A stretch of DNA of 64,000 nt from Amycolatopsis sacchari (GTDB lineage: Bacteria > Actinomycetota > Actinomycetes > Mycobacteriales > Pseudonocardiaceae): positions 124,001-188,000 of the forward strand of contig NZ_FORP01000005.1 in the NCBI RefSeq assembly GCF_900114035.1, read 5' to 3'. This document shows positions 1 to 7,065 of the stretch, piece after piece; the first letter of the stretch is position 1; each line of letters begins with the position of its first letter. The notes beneath the pieces were generated by a model, which saw nothing but the letters and a program-made list of their open reading frames with translations, did no database searches and had not been told where the DNA came from. The position numbers and the translations under genes were made by a program.

Positions 1-883
1 CGTGTTCGTTCTGCAGCCAGCGCACGATTTCCGTGTGGTCGGCGGTCGGCGGCAGCTCCTCGGCCGCCTTCGCCCACAGCTCGACGGCCGACTCGCCGAG
101 CGCCGACGGCAGGCCCGTCTCCCGCGCGAGTTCCACCGCGATCCGCATGTCCTTGAGCATCAGCCGCAGCCCGAACCCGGAGTCGAACGTGCCGGGCAGC
201 ACGAACTTCGGCCATTTCGCCTCGGTGGACCCGCTGCGCCCGCTGGAACCGTTGACCACGTCGAGCATCACCTCGGGGTCCAGCCCGAACTCCTGCCCCG
301 CCAGCAGGGCCTCGGAGCTGACCAGCAGGTGCGTGGCGGACATGAGGTTGTTCAGCGCCTTGAGCGCGTGTCCCGCACCGACGTCGCCGACGTGCTGCAC
401 CTTGCCCCCGATGCGTTCCAGCACCGGCCGCACGTGCTCGACGTCCTCGGCCGCGCCTCCGGCCATGACGGTCAGCGTGCCCGCCTCGGCGCCGCCGACC
501 CCGCCGGACACGGGCGCGTCCACCATCGGCACGCCCCGGCTCGCCGCCCACTCCGCGACCGTGCGCGTCGAGTGCGGCCGGGACGAGCCCATGTCGACGA
601 GGACCGTGCCCGGCCGGGCGGCCTCCAGGAGCCCGTCGGAGTACAGCACCCGCTCCACGACATCGGAGTTCGGCAGCATGAGCAGCACCGCGTCCGCACC
701 GGCGGCGACCTTGTCCACTTCGGACACCACGGTCGCGCCGAGCGCCGCCACGCGCTCGCGCGCCTCGGGATCGGTGTCGTAGCCGCGCACCTCGTACCCG
801 GCCTCGACGAGCCTGCGGACCATGGGCGTGCCCATGTTGCCGAGCCCGACGAACCCGAGCGTGGCCCCAGGTTGCAGCGTCAC
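1..883 (-). CDS. NAD(P)-dependent beta-hydroxyacid dehydrogenase (HIBADH-like), 3' end cut by window
   Basis: Reads from a GTG at 883 to the window edge with no stop, about 294 codons, so the family's usual 290-300 residues are nearly all present. The N-terminus has a Rossmann GxGxxG (GLGNMG, residues 13-18), followed by the DAPVSGG substrate-loop motif and a GAGHALKALNN segment holding the family's catalytic Lys. Members reduce or oxidise 3-hydroxyisobutyrate, tartronate semialdehyde or similar beta-hydroxyacids. It is the last visible gene of the minus-strand operon, and its GTG overlaps the stop of the CMD gene (GTGA). A second paralogue lies at 1676-2578, so the pathway may use two such steps. 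The substrate cannot be read from the sequence. Confidence 0.85.
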   Translation of the reverse strand, partial: MTLQPGATLGFVGLGNMGTPMVRRLVEAGYEVRGYDTDPEARERVAALGATVVSEVDKVAAGADAVLLMLPNSDVVERVLYSDGLLEAARPGTVLVDMGSSRPHSTRTVAEWAASRGVPMVDAPVSGGVGGAEAGTLTVMAGGAAEDVEHVRPVLERIGGKVQHVGDVGAGHALKALNNLMSATHLLVSSEALLAGQEFGLDPEVMLDVVNGSSGRSGSTEAKWPKFVLPGTFDSGFGLRLMLKDMRIAVELARETGLPSALGESAVELWAKAAEELPPTADHTEIVRWLQNEH

Positions 884-1275
884 GGGACCTCGACCCCCTC
901 TTCGGCCAGCTCGGTGAGCACCCGCTCGGCGACGCGGAAGGACTCCAGCGCCGCCGGCACCCCGCAGTAGATCGCGGTCTGCAGCAGCGCCTCCTGGATC
1001 TCGCTCTGCGTGCAGCCGTTGCGCACCGCGCCGCGGACGTGCACCGCGAGCTCGTGCATCCGGTTGAGCGCGGTGAGCATCACCAGGTTCAGCAGGCTGC
1101 GCGTGCGGCGTTCCAGCCCGTCCCGCGTCCAGACCTCGCCCCAGCAGTACTCGGTGACCAGCTCCTGCACGGGACGGCTGAAGTCCGTGACCTTCGCCAG
1201 CGACCGCTCGACGTGCCCGGCGCCCAGCACCTCCTTCCGCGTCGCGAGTCCCGCTTCGAACCGTGCCTGATCCAT
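880..1275 (-). CDS. Carboxymuconolactone decarboxylase (CMD) family protein
   Basis: A 131-residue, single-domain CMD-fold protein starting MDQARFEAG, of typical family length. The core reads NRMHELAVHVRGA, then NGCTQSEIQEAL and QTAIYCGVPAAL, the pattern of gamma-carboxymuconolactone decarboxylases (PcaC) and AhpD-like relatives. In-frame codons continue upstream, but the ATG at 1275 follows the cupin gene by 11 bases and matches the domain boundary. Its place between a cupin and a hydroxyacid dehydrogenase suggests ring-derived lactone or keto-acid chemistry. True PcaC activity is not proven, because a pcaB/pcaD/pcaGH context is absent. Confidence 0.85.
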   Translation of the reverse strand: MDQARFEAGLATRKEVLGAGHVERSLAKVTDFSRPVQELVTEYCWGEVWTRDGLERRTRSLLNLVMLTALNRMHELAVHVRGAVRNGCTQSEIQEALLQTAIYCGVPAALESFRVAERVLTELAEEGVEVP

Positions 1276-1286
1276 CGTTTCTCCGT

Positions 1287-1679
1287 TCACTGCTGGTGGG
1301 CGGCGAGGTAGTCGTCCTCGCTGACCGGCGTGTCCCACTGGGTGGTGCCGAGCGAGATCGCCACGTGGGCCATGGCGCAGTCGCTGCTCGCGCCGTGCCA
1401 GTGCCGTTCGCCGGGCGGGACCCACACGACGTCGCCGGGCTGGAGCCGTTGGGGCGCTTCGCCTTCGCTGCACACCCAGCCGCTGCCGGTGGTCACCTGG
1501 AGGATCTGCCCGCGTTCGTGGCGGTGCCAGTGCGTGCGGGCGCCGGGGGTGAAGTAGATCGCGTTGATGGTGACGCCGTCGGTGGTCGGCAGGACGGGGT
1601 CCGCCCACACCGTGCCGTCGAAGGTGGCGCCGCGCTCCTCGGTCTTCGCGCCGTCGGGACGGCCGTGCACGATCTTCAT
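1287..1679 (-). CDS. Small cupin-domain protein
   Basis: A 130-residue single-cupin protein. Metal-binding motif 1 is visible as THWHRHERGQIL (about residues 49-60), and motif 2 as PGDVVWVPPGERHWHG (about 81-96), giving the usual His/His/Glu/His set. Cupins of this size next to CMD-family genes are common in aromatic and sugar-acid catabolic operons, where they act as small dioxygenases, isomerases or ligand sensors. The start overlaps the stop of the upstream dehydrogenase by four bases (ATGA), so translation is coupled. The reaction is unknown. Confidence 0.85.
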   Translation of the reverse strand: MKIVHGRPDGAKTEERGATFDGTVWADPVLPTTDGVTINAIYFTPGARTHWHRHERGQILQVTTGSGWVCSEGEAPQRLQPGDVVWVPPGERHWHGASSDCAMAHVAISLGTTQWDTPVSEDDYLAAHQQ

Positions 1680-2578
1680 GCGTCCTCCTTGTCGTGCAGG
1701 CGGACGCCGCCCGCCGCGTCGCCGATCGCGTCCACCACGCGGTTGCTGATCTGGTCCGCGTACCCCAGTGACTGCGCCAGCGCGAAGCTCGCCATCGGCC
1801 CGGAGGCGTTGAGCGTCGGCACGCCCAGCTCACGCAGCCGGTTCACGTACAGCACGACGTCCTTCATCATCAGCGTGCTGGTCAGCCCGCCTTCGAGGTA
1901 GTCGCCGTCGACGATGTGCGGGAACCGGTTCAGCGTCGCGAAGTTGATGCCGGTGCTGGCGTTGAACACGTCCAGCAGCTGGTGCATGTCGAGCCCGGCC
2001 TTGCGCCCGGCGACGAGCACCTCGGCGGTGGCGGCGAGGCTGACGGCGTTGAGGAAGTTGTTCAGCACCTTCGTGGTGTGCCCGGCTCCGCTGCCGCCCA
2101 TCGCGAACACCTTGGCGCTGAACGGTTCCAGCGTCTTCTCCAGCTGCGCGAGCGCGTCGGCGGACCCGCCGACCATCAGCGTCAGCGTGCCCTTCTCCGC
2201 GGCGGCCGCACCACCGGAGATCCCGGCGTCGACGAACTCGACGCCCCGCTCGGCGAAGGCCGCGTGCAGCTTGACGGTGGAGGCGGGCGCCGCGGTGCTG
2301 AGGTCCACCACGATCTGTCCCTCGTGGCAGTGCGCCAGCACCCCGTCCTCACCCAGCACGACCTTCTCGATGACGTTGCTGTCCGGCAGGGACAGCAGCA
2401 GGTGGTCGGAGTGCTCGGTGACCTCGGCGACGGAGGCCGCGGCCTTCGCGCCCACGGCGTCCGCTCTGCCCGCCACCGTGTCGAACCCGAGCACCGGCTG
2501 TCCACTGTCGACGATCCGGCGCGTGATCCGGCCGCCCATGTTGCCGAGCCCGATCACACCGATCCTGGGCGTACTCAT
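1676..2578 (-). CDS. NAD(P)-dependent oxidoreductase, 3-hydroxyisobutyrate dehydrogenase family
   Basis: A 300-residue protein beginning MSTPRIGVIGLGNMGG. It has the Rossmann GLGNMG at residues 8-13, the DAGISGG substrate motif near 120 and GAGHTTKVLNN with the probable catalytic Lys near 170. Start chosen at 2578 because it overlaps the SDR stop by four bases; an in-frame ATG at 2617 would add residues that do not belong to the fold. Second copy of this family in the operon (compare 1-883), only distantly similar. Typical substrates are 3-hydroxyisobutyrate, 2-hydroxy-3-oxopropionate or related acids. Confidence 0.88.
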   Translation of the reverse strand: MSTPRIGVIGLGNMGGRITRRIVDSGQPVLGFDTVAGRADAVGAKAAASVAEVTEHSDHLLLSLPDSNVIEKVVLGEDGVLAHCHEGQIVVDLSTAAPASTVKLHAAFAERGVEFVDAGISGGAAAAEKGTLTLMVGGSADALAQLEKTLEPFSAKVFAMGGSGAGHTTKVLNNFLNAVSLAATAEVLVAGRKAGLDMHQLLDVFNASTGINFATLNRFPHIVDGDYLEGGLTSTLMMKDVVLYVNRLRELGVPTLNASGPMASFALAQSLGYADQISNRVVDAIGDAAGGVRLHDKEDA

Positions 2579-3396
2579 GCGTTGCCTCCCCTTCGATCCA
2601 CTTCCGTGGTGTCCCACGCTCCGGCGCCACCCGAGGGGCGCACCGTGCTGACGATCGCCGACCCGCCGTCGACCGACACGACCTCGCCGTGCACGTATGC
2701 CGCGTCATCGCTCAGCAGGAACGCCACTACGGCCGCGATCTCGTCCGGAGTTCCGGTGCGGCGCAACGGAACCGTCGTGCCGCGCTGGAGCATGTCGTTG
2801 CCCCCGCCCGATGCGTCCTTGGCCGCCGTGAACAACCCCGTCGGCACCAGGCCCGGCGCGACCGCGTTCACGCGCACGCCCATCGGCCCGCCGTACATCG
2901 CGGCGCCACGCAACAGCCCGAGCACGCCGTGCTTCGAGGTCTGGTAGGCGAGCAGGTCGTGGCTGCCGCGCAGGCTCGCGATCGACGCGGTCAGCACGAT
3001 CGCGCCGCCGGTGCCCCGCTCGCGGTAGTGCCGGAACGCCGCGCGCAGCCCGAGGAACGGGCCACGCAGGTTCACACCCATTACGTGGTCGAACTCGTCG
3101 ACGCCGAGGTCGGGCAGCTCGACGAACGGGCCCGTGATGCCCGCGTTGAGGTGGTGCAGGTCGATCCGGCCGAACTTCTCCAGCGCCGCCTGGATGTAGC
3201 GTTCGACGTCCTCCTCGTGGGAGACGTCCGCGCCCACGGCGAGCGCCGGACCGGGCAGCTCGGCGGCGACCTTCTGCGCGCCTTCGCCGTCGACGTCCAC
3301 GACGACGACGCTCGCGCCCGCGTCGGACAGGCGGCGCGCGGTGGCCGCCCCGATCCCGCTCGCGGCGCCGGTGACCACGGCCACCTTGCCCTTCAT
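2575..3396 (-). CDS. Classical short-chain dehydrogenase/reductase (SDR)
   Basis: A 273-residue classical SDR. It has the cofactor motif TGAASGIG (residues 9-16), an Asp-rich VVVVDVDG segment that favours NAD, and the YxxxK pair in AYQTSKHG. The usual NNAG is altered to HLNAG. Seventeen or so residues after the DGGSA motif extend the C-terminus beyond the normal 250. Coupled by four-base overlaps to the genes on both sides, so it is an integral step of the operon. A secondary-alcohol oxidation is likely; the substrate is unknown. Confidence 0.88.
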   Translation of the reverse strand: MKGKVAVVTGAASGIGAATARRLSDAGASVVVVDVDGEGAQKVAAELPGPALAVGADVSHEEDVERYIQAALEKFGRIDLHHLNAGITGPFVELPDLGVDEFDHVMGVNLRGPFLGLRAAFRHYRERGTGGAIVLTASIASLRGSHDLLAYQTSKHGVLGLLRGAAMYGGPMGVRVNAVAPGLVPTGLFTAAKDASGGGNDMLQRGTTVPLRRTGTPDEIAAVVAFLLSDDAAYVHGEVVSVDGGSAIVSTVRPSGGAGAWDTTEVDRRGGNA

Positions 3397-4199
3397 ACCT
3401 GCTTCCTTTCCGTGCCGGGGCTCACGCGCACCGCGAACCCGTCCTCGACCGGCTCGAACCGGTCGAGCACGAGCGGGTCGTGCCCGGCCAGCAGCGTCGT
3501 GTCCGGGGCGGCGGCGAGCGTGGCCAGCTCGTCGAACCCCCGGTACATCGCGGCGAGGTCGGCGACCACGACGAACGGGCGGTCGCGCTCCAGCTCCTCG
3601 TAGTAGTGCAGGGCGTCCGAGGCGAGCACCACCGTGCCGCTGTCCGTGCGGACGAGGGCGATGAGCTGCCCGGGGGTGTGCCCGCCGACCTCGCGCAGCT
3701 CGATGCCGGGCGCGAGGTCGTACCGCTTGGGCAGGCGCGTCACGCGGCCCTGCTCGTCGGCCTTCACCAGGTCCGCGATGTCCGGGAACTCGGCCGAGTG
3801 TCCGAACTGGACTCGCTCGGCGTACGGGCCGGTCCAGAAGTCCAGTTCCTTCGCCGAGATCAGGATCTCGGCGTGGGGGAACAAGTCGACATTGCCGGTG
3901 TGGTCGTAGTGGGCGTGCGTGATCACCAGCCGGTCGACCGACACCGGGTCGACGCCGATCCGGGAAAGCGCTTCCGGAACCGGGCAAGTGATCGTGCGCC
4001 CGCGCTGCGCGCCGACCTCGGGGGTGAAGCCCGTGTCGACGACGATCGTGCGCTTTTCGTTGCGCAGCACCCAGAAGTAGTAGTCCATCCGCAGTGGACG
4101 GTCGGGTTCGCCGTACACGTGGTAGTTGAGGTAGACCTGGCTGGCGACCGTCTCGCGGGTGGCGAACCGGACCGCCAGCACCTCGTAGGTGTCGTCCAT
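3393..4199 (-). CDS. Metallo-beta-lactamase-fold hydrolase (AHL-lactonase-like)
   Basis: A 268-residue MBL-fold enzyme. The zinc motif HAHYDH is at residues 95-100, with a second His in GHTPGQ and an Asp in VLASDALHY further on, as in N-acyl-homoserine lactonases and other lactone hydrolases of this size. Its ATG overlaps the transporter stop by one base (TGATG), and its own stop overlaps the SDR start. In this operon a lactonase role, opening a lactone made by a dehydrogenase step, is a reasonable inference. Quorum quenching is a possible alternative. Confidence 0.85.
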   Translation of the reverse strand: MDDTYEVLAVRFATRETVASQVYLNYHVYGEPDRPLRMDYYFWVLRNEKRTIVVDTGFTPEVGAQRGRTITCPVPEALSRIGVDPVSVDRLVITHAHYDHTGNVDLFPHAEILISAKELDFWTGPYAERVQFGHSAEFPDIADLVKADEQGRVTRLPKRYDLAPGIELREVGGHTPGQLIALVRTDSGTVVLASDALHYYEELERDRPFVVVADLAAMYRGFDELATLAAAPDTTLLAGHDPLVLDRFEPVEDGFAVRVSPGTERKQV

Positions 4200-5524
4200 C
4201 AGTGCGCCTCCACGCGGGCGGCCGGTGCCTCCGCGCCGATGTCGCGGCCCGCGGTCTCCGGCAGGAACTTCGCCAGGAACACGGTCGCGACGAGGGCCAC
4301 GAGCACCATGTACGACGCGGGCCACACGCTGCTGCCGGTCGCGCTCGCGATCGCGCTGGCCACGAACGGGCCCGGCCCGGCGATGAACGCCAGCGCGATG
4401 TTGAACCCGGTCGCGCTGCCGCTGGAACGCGTCGCGGCGGGGAACAGCTCGACGAGCATGACCACGGTCGTGACGCTGACCAGTGACTGCGGCACGACGA
4501 GCAGCAGCATCCCGAGCAGCACGGGCGCGACACCGCCCTGGCCCATGAGCACGAACGCGGGCAGCCCGAGCACGACGTAGCCGATGCTGCCGGCGAGGTT
4601 GACCCGGCGGCGGCCGTAGCGGTCGGAGATCGCCCCCGCGAGCGGGCACAGTGCCATGTAGACGGTCAGGCCGATCGCGCTGAGCACCAGCGAATTGGTG
4701 CGGGACAGGTGCACGGTCTGGGACAGGTAGTTCACGACGTACGTGGCCAGGTAGTAGAAGCCGAGGCCCTGCACGGCCGCGATGGCGAGCGTCAGCAGCA
4801 CGGGCTTGAGGTTGCGCTTCCCGGCGCTGCGCAGGGGAGTGGCGGACACCTTGCCCAGCGCCTTGAGCTCCTCGAACACGGGCGTCTCATCCAGCTTCAG
4901 CCGGACGTAGAGGCCGATGAGCGCGAGCGGCGCGGCGATCAGGAACGGGATGCGCCAGCCCCAGCTCAGCATGTCCTCCGCGCTGACCAGCGACTGCACG
5001 AGCAGGGCCACGAAGCTGCCCGCGACCGTGGCGAGCGCGGCCGTCGCCGAGATGACGCTGCCGAAGACGCCGCGGCGGGAGCTGGGCGTGATCTCCAGCA
5101 GGAACGCCGCCGAGCCGGTCCACTCGCCGCCCGCGGAGAAGCCCTGGAGGCAGCGCAGCACGACCAGCAGCACGGGGGCGAGCACGCCGACCGCGTGGTA
5201 GCTGGGCAGCGCGGCGATCAGCGTGGTGGTCACGCCCATCATCAGCACCGACAGCGACAGCGTGAACCGGCGCCCGCGGCGGTCGCCCAGCGAGCCCAGC
5301 ACGAACCCGCCGACGGGGCGGAAGAAGAACGCGACGCCGAACACGGCGAGCGACGACAGCAGGCCGACTGTGGCACTGCTGTCCGGGAAGAACACCTTGC
5401 CCATGGTGGGTGCGAAGAAGCCGTAGACGGCGAAGTCGAACCACTCCATGAAGTTGCCGACACCTGCGGCGAGCGCCGCCCGGCGCCGTATCCGGCCTGT
5501 TCCGGCCGACGACAGCGTTGTCAT
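4199..5524 (-). CDS. MFS transporter, metabolite:H+ symporter (MHS) family
   Basis: A 441-residue, 12-segment permease. MHS hallmarks are the opening FMEWFDFAVYGFFAP, the GDRRGRR loop between segments 2 and 3, and RCLQGFSAGGEWTG in segment 4, as in transporters of shikimate, proline/betaine, alpha-ketoglutarate and aromatic acids. The start at 5524 has an AGGAG nine bases upstream; an in-frame ATG at 5560 lacks one. First gene of the operon, so the pathway probably begins with import of a small organic acid. Divergent from the IclR gene across the operator region at 5555-5664. Confidence 0.88.
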   Translation of the reverse strand: MTTLSSAGTGRIRRRAALAAGVGNFMEWFDFAVYGFFAPTMGKVFFPDSSATVGLLSSLAVFGVAFFFRPVGGFVLGSLGDRRGRRFTLSLSVLMMGVTTTLIAALPSYHAVGVLAPVLLVVLRCLQGFSAGGEWTGSAAFLLEITPSSRRGVFGSVISATAALATVAGSFVALLVQSLVSAEDMLSWGWRIPFLIAAPLALIGLYVRLKLDETPVFEELKALGKVSATPLRSAGKRNLKPVLLTLAIAAVQGLGFYYLATYVVNYLSQTVHLSRTNSLVLSAIGLTVYMALCPLAGAISDRYGRRRVNLAGSIGYVVLGLPAFVLMGQGGVAPVLLGMLLLVVPQSLVSVTTVVMLVELFPAATRSSGSATGFNIALAFIAGPGPFVASAIASATGSSVWPASYMVLVALVATVFLAKFLPETAGRDIGAEAPAARVEAH

Positions 5525-5554
5525 CTCACTCGACTCCTGCGATCGGGTGGGGAT

Positions 5555-5664
5555 GTCCACTCAGCGGACAGTTAAATCGTTGAGTGGACGGTTGAGGCTC
5601 AAGCTAGGCGTGGGTTCGGCGAGTTGTCAATGTGTCGGAGGGCTTTTGTTTTGTCCGCTGAGTG
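5555..5664. promoter_or_regulatory. Repeated operator half-sites between transporter operon and IclR gene
   Basis: GTCCACTCA at 5555-5563 and its exact reverse complement TGAGTGGAC at 5581-5589 form an inverted repeat with a 17-base gap. A third related site, GTCCGCTGAGTG at 5653-5664, is the reverse complement of CACTCAGCGGAC at 5558-5569. The first pair covers the transporter promoter region and the third lies at the IclR translation start. This fits an IclR-type protein that controls both the operon and itself. Sites are seen directly; the assignment to this IclR is inference. Confidence 0.65.
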
Positions 5665-5679
5665 ATAACCTCGTCCACC

Positions 5680-6471
5680 ATGCGAGCTGGTTCGGAGCCA
5701 CCGACGGGTACGGTCGCGAGGGTCGTCGCGGTGTTCCGCGCCGTGGTCGAGGCGGGGGAGGACGTCAGTGTCGCCGAGCTGACTGAGACGCTGGGGCTGC
5801 CGCGCCCCACGGTGCACCGGCTGTTGGACCTCCTGGCCAAGGAGGACATGGTCGAGCCGGACCCGGTGACGCGGCGGTGGGGGCCGACGGCGGAGTGCCA
5901 GCGGCTGGGGGCGCTGCTCGCGGCGCGGCAGGACCTGGTGAAGCTGGCGCGGCCGGTGCTGGCGGAGGTGGTGGAGCGCAGTCAGGAGGCGTGCCTGCTG
6001 GGGGTGTACCTGCCGAGGCGGCGCCAGATGATCTACGCCGCGGAGCACTCCTCGCCGAACCCGTTGTCGTACCGGATCGAGCTGAACACGCCGGTGCCGG
6101 TGAACTGGGGGGCGTCGGGCCGGGCGATACTGGCGTTCCTGCCGGAGGACGAGATCGAGGCGATCATCGCGGAGCGCGTGCCGGCGCCGGGTTCGGGGGA
6201 GAAGGCGCCCAGCCCGGCCGTGCTGCGCCGGGAGCTGGAGTGCATCCGGCAGCAGGGGTACGCGTTCTCGCGGGGGCAGAAGATCCCGGGTTCACGGGGC
6301 ATCGGCGCGCCGATACTGGGTGCCGACGGGACGGCGGTCGGCAGCCTGACGCTGACCATCCCGGAGATGCGGTTCCGCGAGGAGGCGAAGGAGCAGCTGG
6401 CGGAGATGGTGATGCAAGGCGCGGCAAAGCTCAGCGCGACGCTCGGGTACCGAGGCGGCGCGGTGGGGTGA
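5680..6471 (+). CDS. IclR-family transcriptional regulator
   Basis: A 263-residue regulator from ATG 5680; GTG 5662 in frame would add six residues. The N-terminal winged helix-turn-helix includes DVSVAELTETLGLPRPTVH (about residues 29-47), followed by the IclR effector domain with NTPVPVNWGASGRAILAFL and SRGIGAPILGADG. Divergently transcribed from the seven-gene catabolic operon, which it probably controls in response to a pathway acid. No Shine-Dalgarno is obvious at either start, so a short-leader or leaderless transcript is possible. Confidence 0.88.
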   Translation: MRAGSEPPTGTVARVVAVFRAVVEAGEDVSVAELTETLGLPRPTVHRLLDLLAKEDMVEPDPVTRRWGPTAECQRLGALLAARQDLVKLARPVLAEVVERSQEACLLGVYLPRRRQMIYAAEHSSPNPLSYRIELNTPVPVNWGASGRAILAFLPEDEIEAIIAERVPAPGSGEKAPSPAVLRRELECIRQQGYAFSRGQKIPGSRGIGAPILGADGTAVGSLTLTIPEMRFREEAKEQLAEMVMQGAAKLSATLGYRGGAVG

Positions 6472-6542
6472 GCCCTTGGTGGGGATGCCGCTCAGTCTCC
6501 TCTGAACACAGGAGATCGGGCGCCCACCACCGACAAAAACCG

Positions 6543-6839
6543 TCAGTCCCGCGACGCCAGCCGGTCGACGGCCGCGACGGCCTCCCGCAGGTCCGCTCCC
6601 GTGCTCTCCCGGTAGGCCTTGATCGCCTCGACCCGCTTGCCCTGCCGCAGGAACTCCTCGACCTCCGGGTGCTCCTCGGTCACGTCGACGCCGAGGTGGT
6701 CCAGCACGGCGTCCAGCTTGCGCTCGACCGCCGCGAGCCGCCGTTCGGTCCGCTGGTGCCTGCGCGCGGCTTCCCACGCCGCCAGCAGCACGACTCCCAG
6801 CACGACGGCAAGCCCCAGCAACACGGTCCCGGTGTCCAC
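6543..6839 (-). CDS. Small membrane-anchored protein with ribosomal L7/L12 C-terminal-like domain
   Basis: A 98-residue protein from GTG 6839 (VDTGTVLLG). One N-terminal membrane segment (about residues 4-23) is followed by a charged helical stretch (RRHQRTERRLAAVERKLD) and a C-terminal segment with EEFLRQGKRVEAIKAYRES and TGADLREAVAAVDRL. That last part resembles the L7/L12 C-terminal domain seen in many actinobacterial proteins of unknown role. It is probably monocistronic and convergent with the IclR gene. An in-frame ATG at 6950 would add 37 residues without coding character. Confidence 0.7.
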   Translation of the reverse strand: MDTGTVLLGLAVVLGVVLLAAWEAARRHQRTERRLAAVERKLDAVLDHLGVDVTEEHPEVEEFLRQGKRVEAIKAYRESTGADLREAVAAVDRLASRD

Positions 6840-7065
6840 GCCCGCGATCCTAGCGACCGCGCCCCGGAAAACCGAACGGGCACAACCCGTGGGATGGAAG
6901 GGAAATCGGCGCACGCGGGATTGCACTGAACGGCCTACGACTTCCGTCACGGTGACAAAAAATGGTCCGGTCAGTCACCCGAACGGTGCTGTCGAGCGAA
7001 TTCTCCCGGTATTTAGCTGTCCTTCAGCCGGTGATCACCGGTTCCTGAAGTCGAAAGGGACGCTC

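Noticed and set aside
880-1275. CMD gene as a true pcaC of the beta-ketoadipate pathway
   Set aside because: No pcaG/H, pcaB or pcaD neighbours, and the neighbouring genes point to a different pathway.
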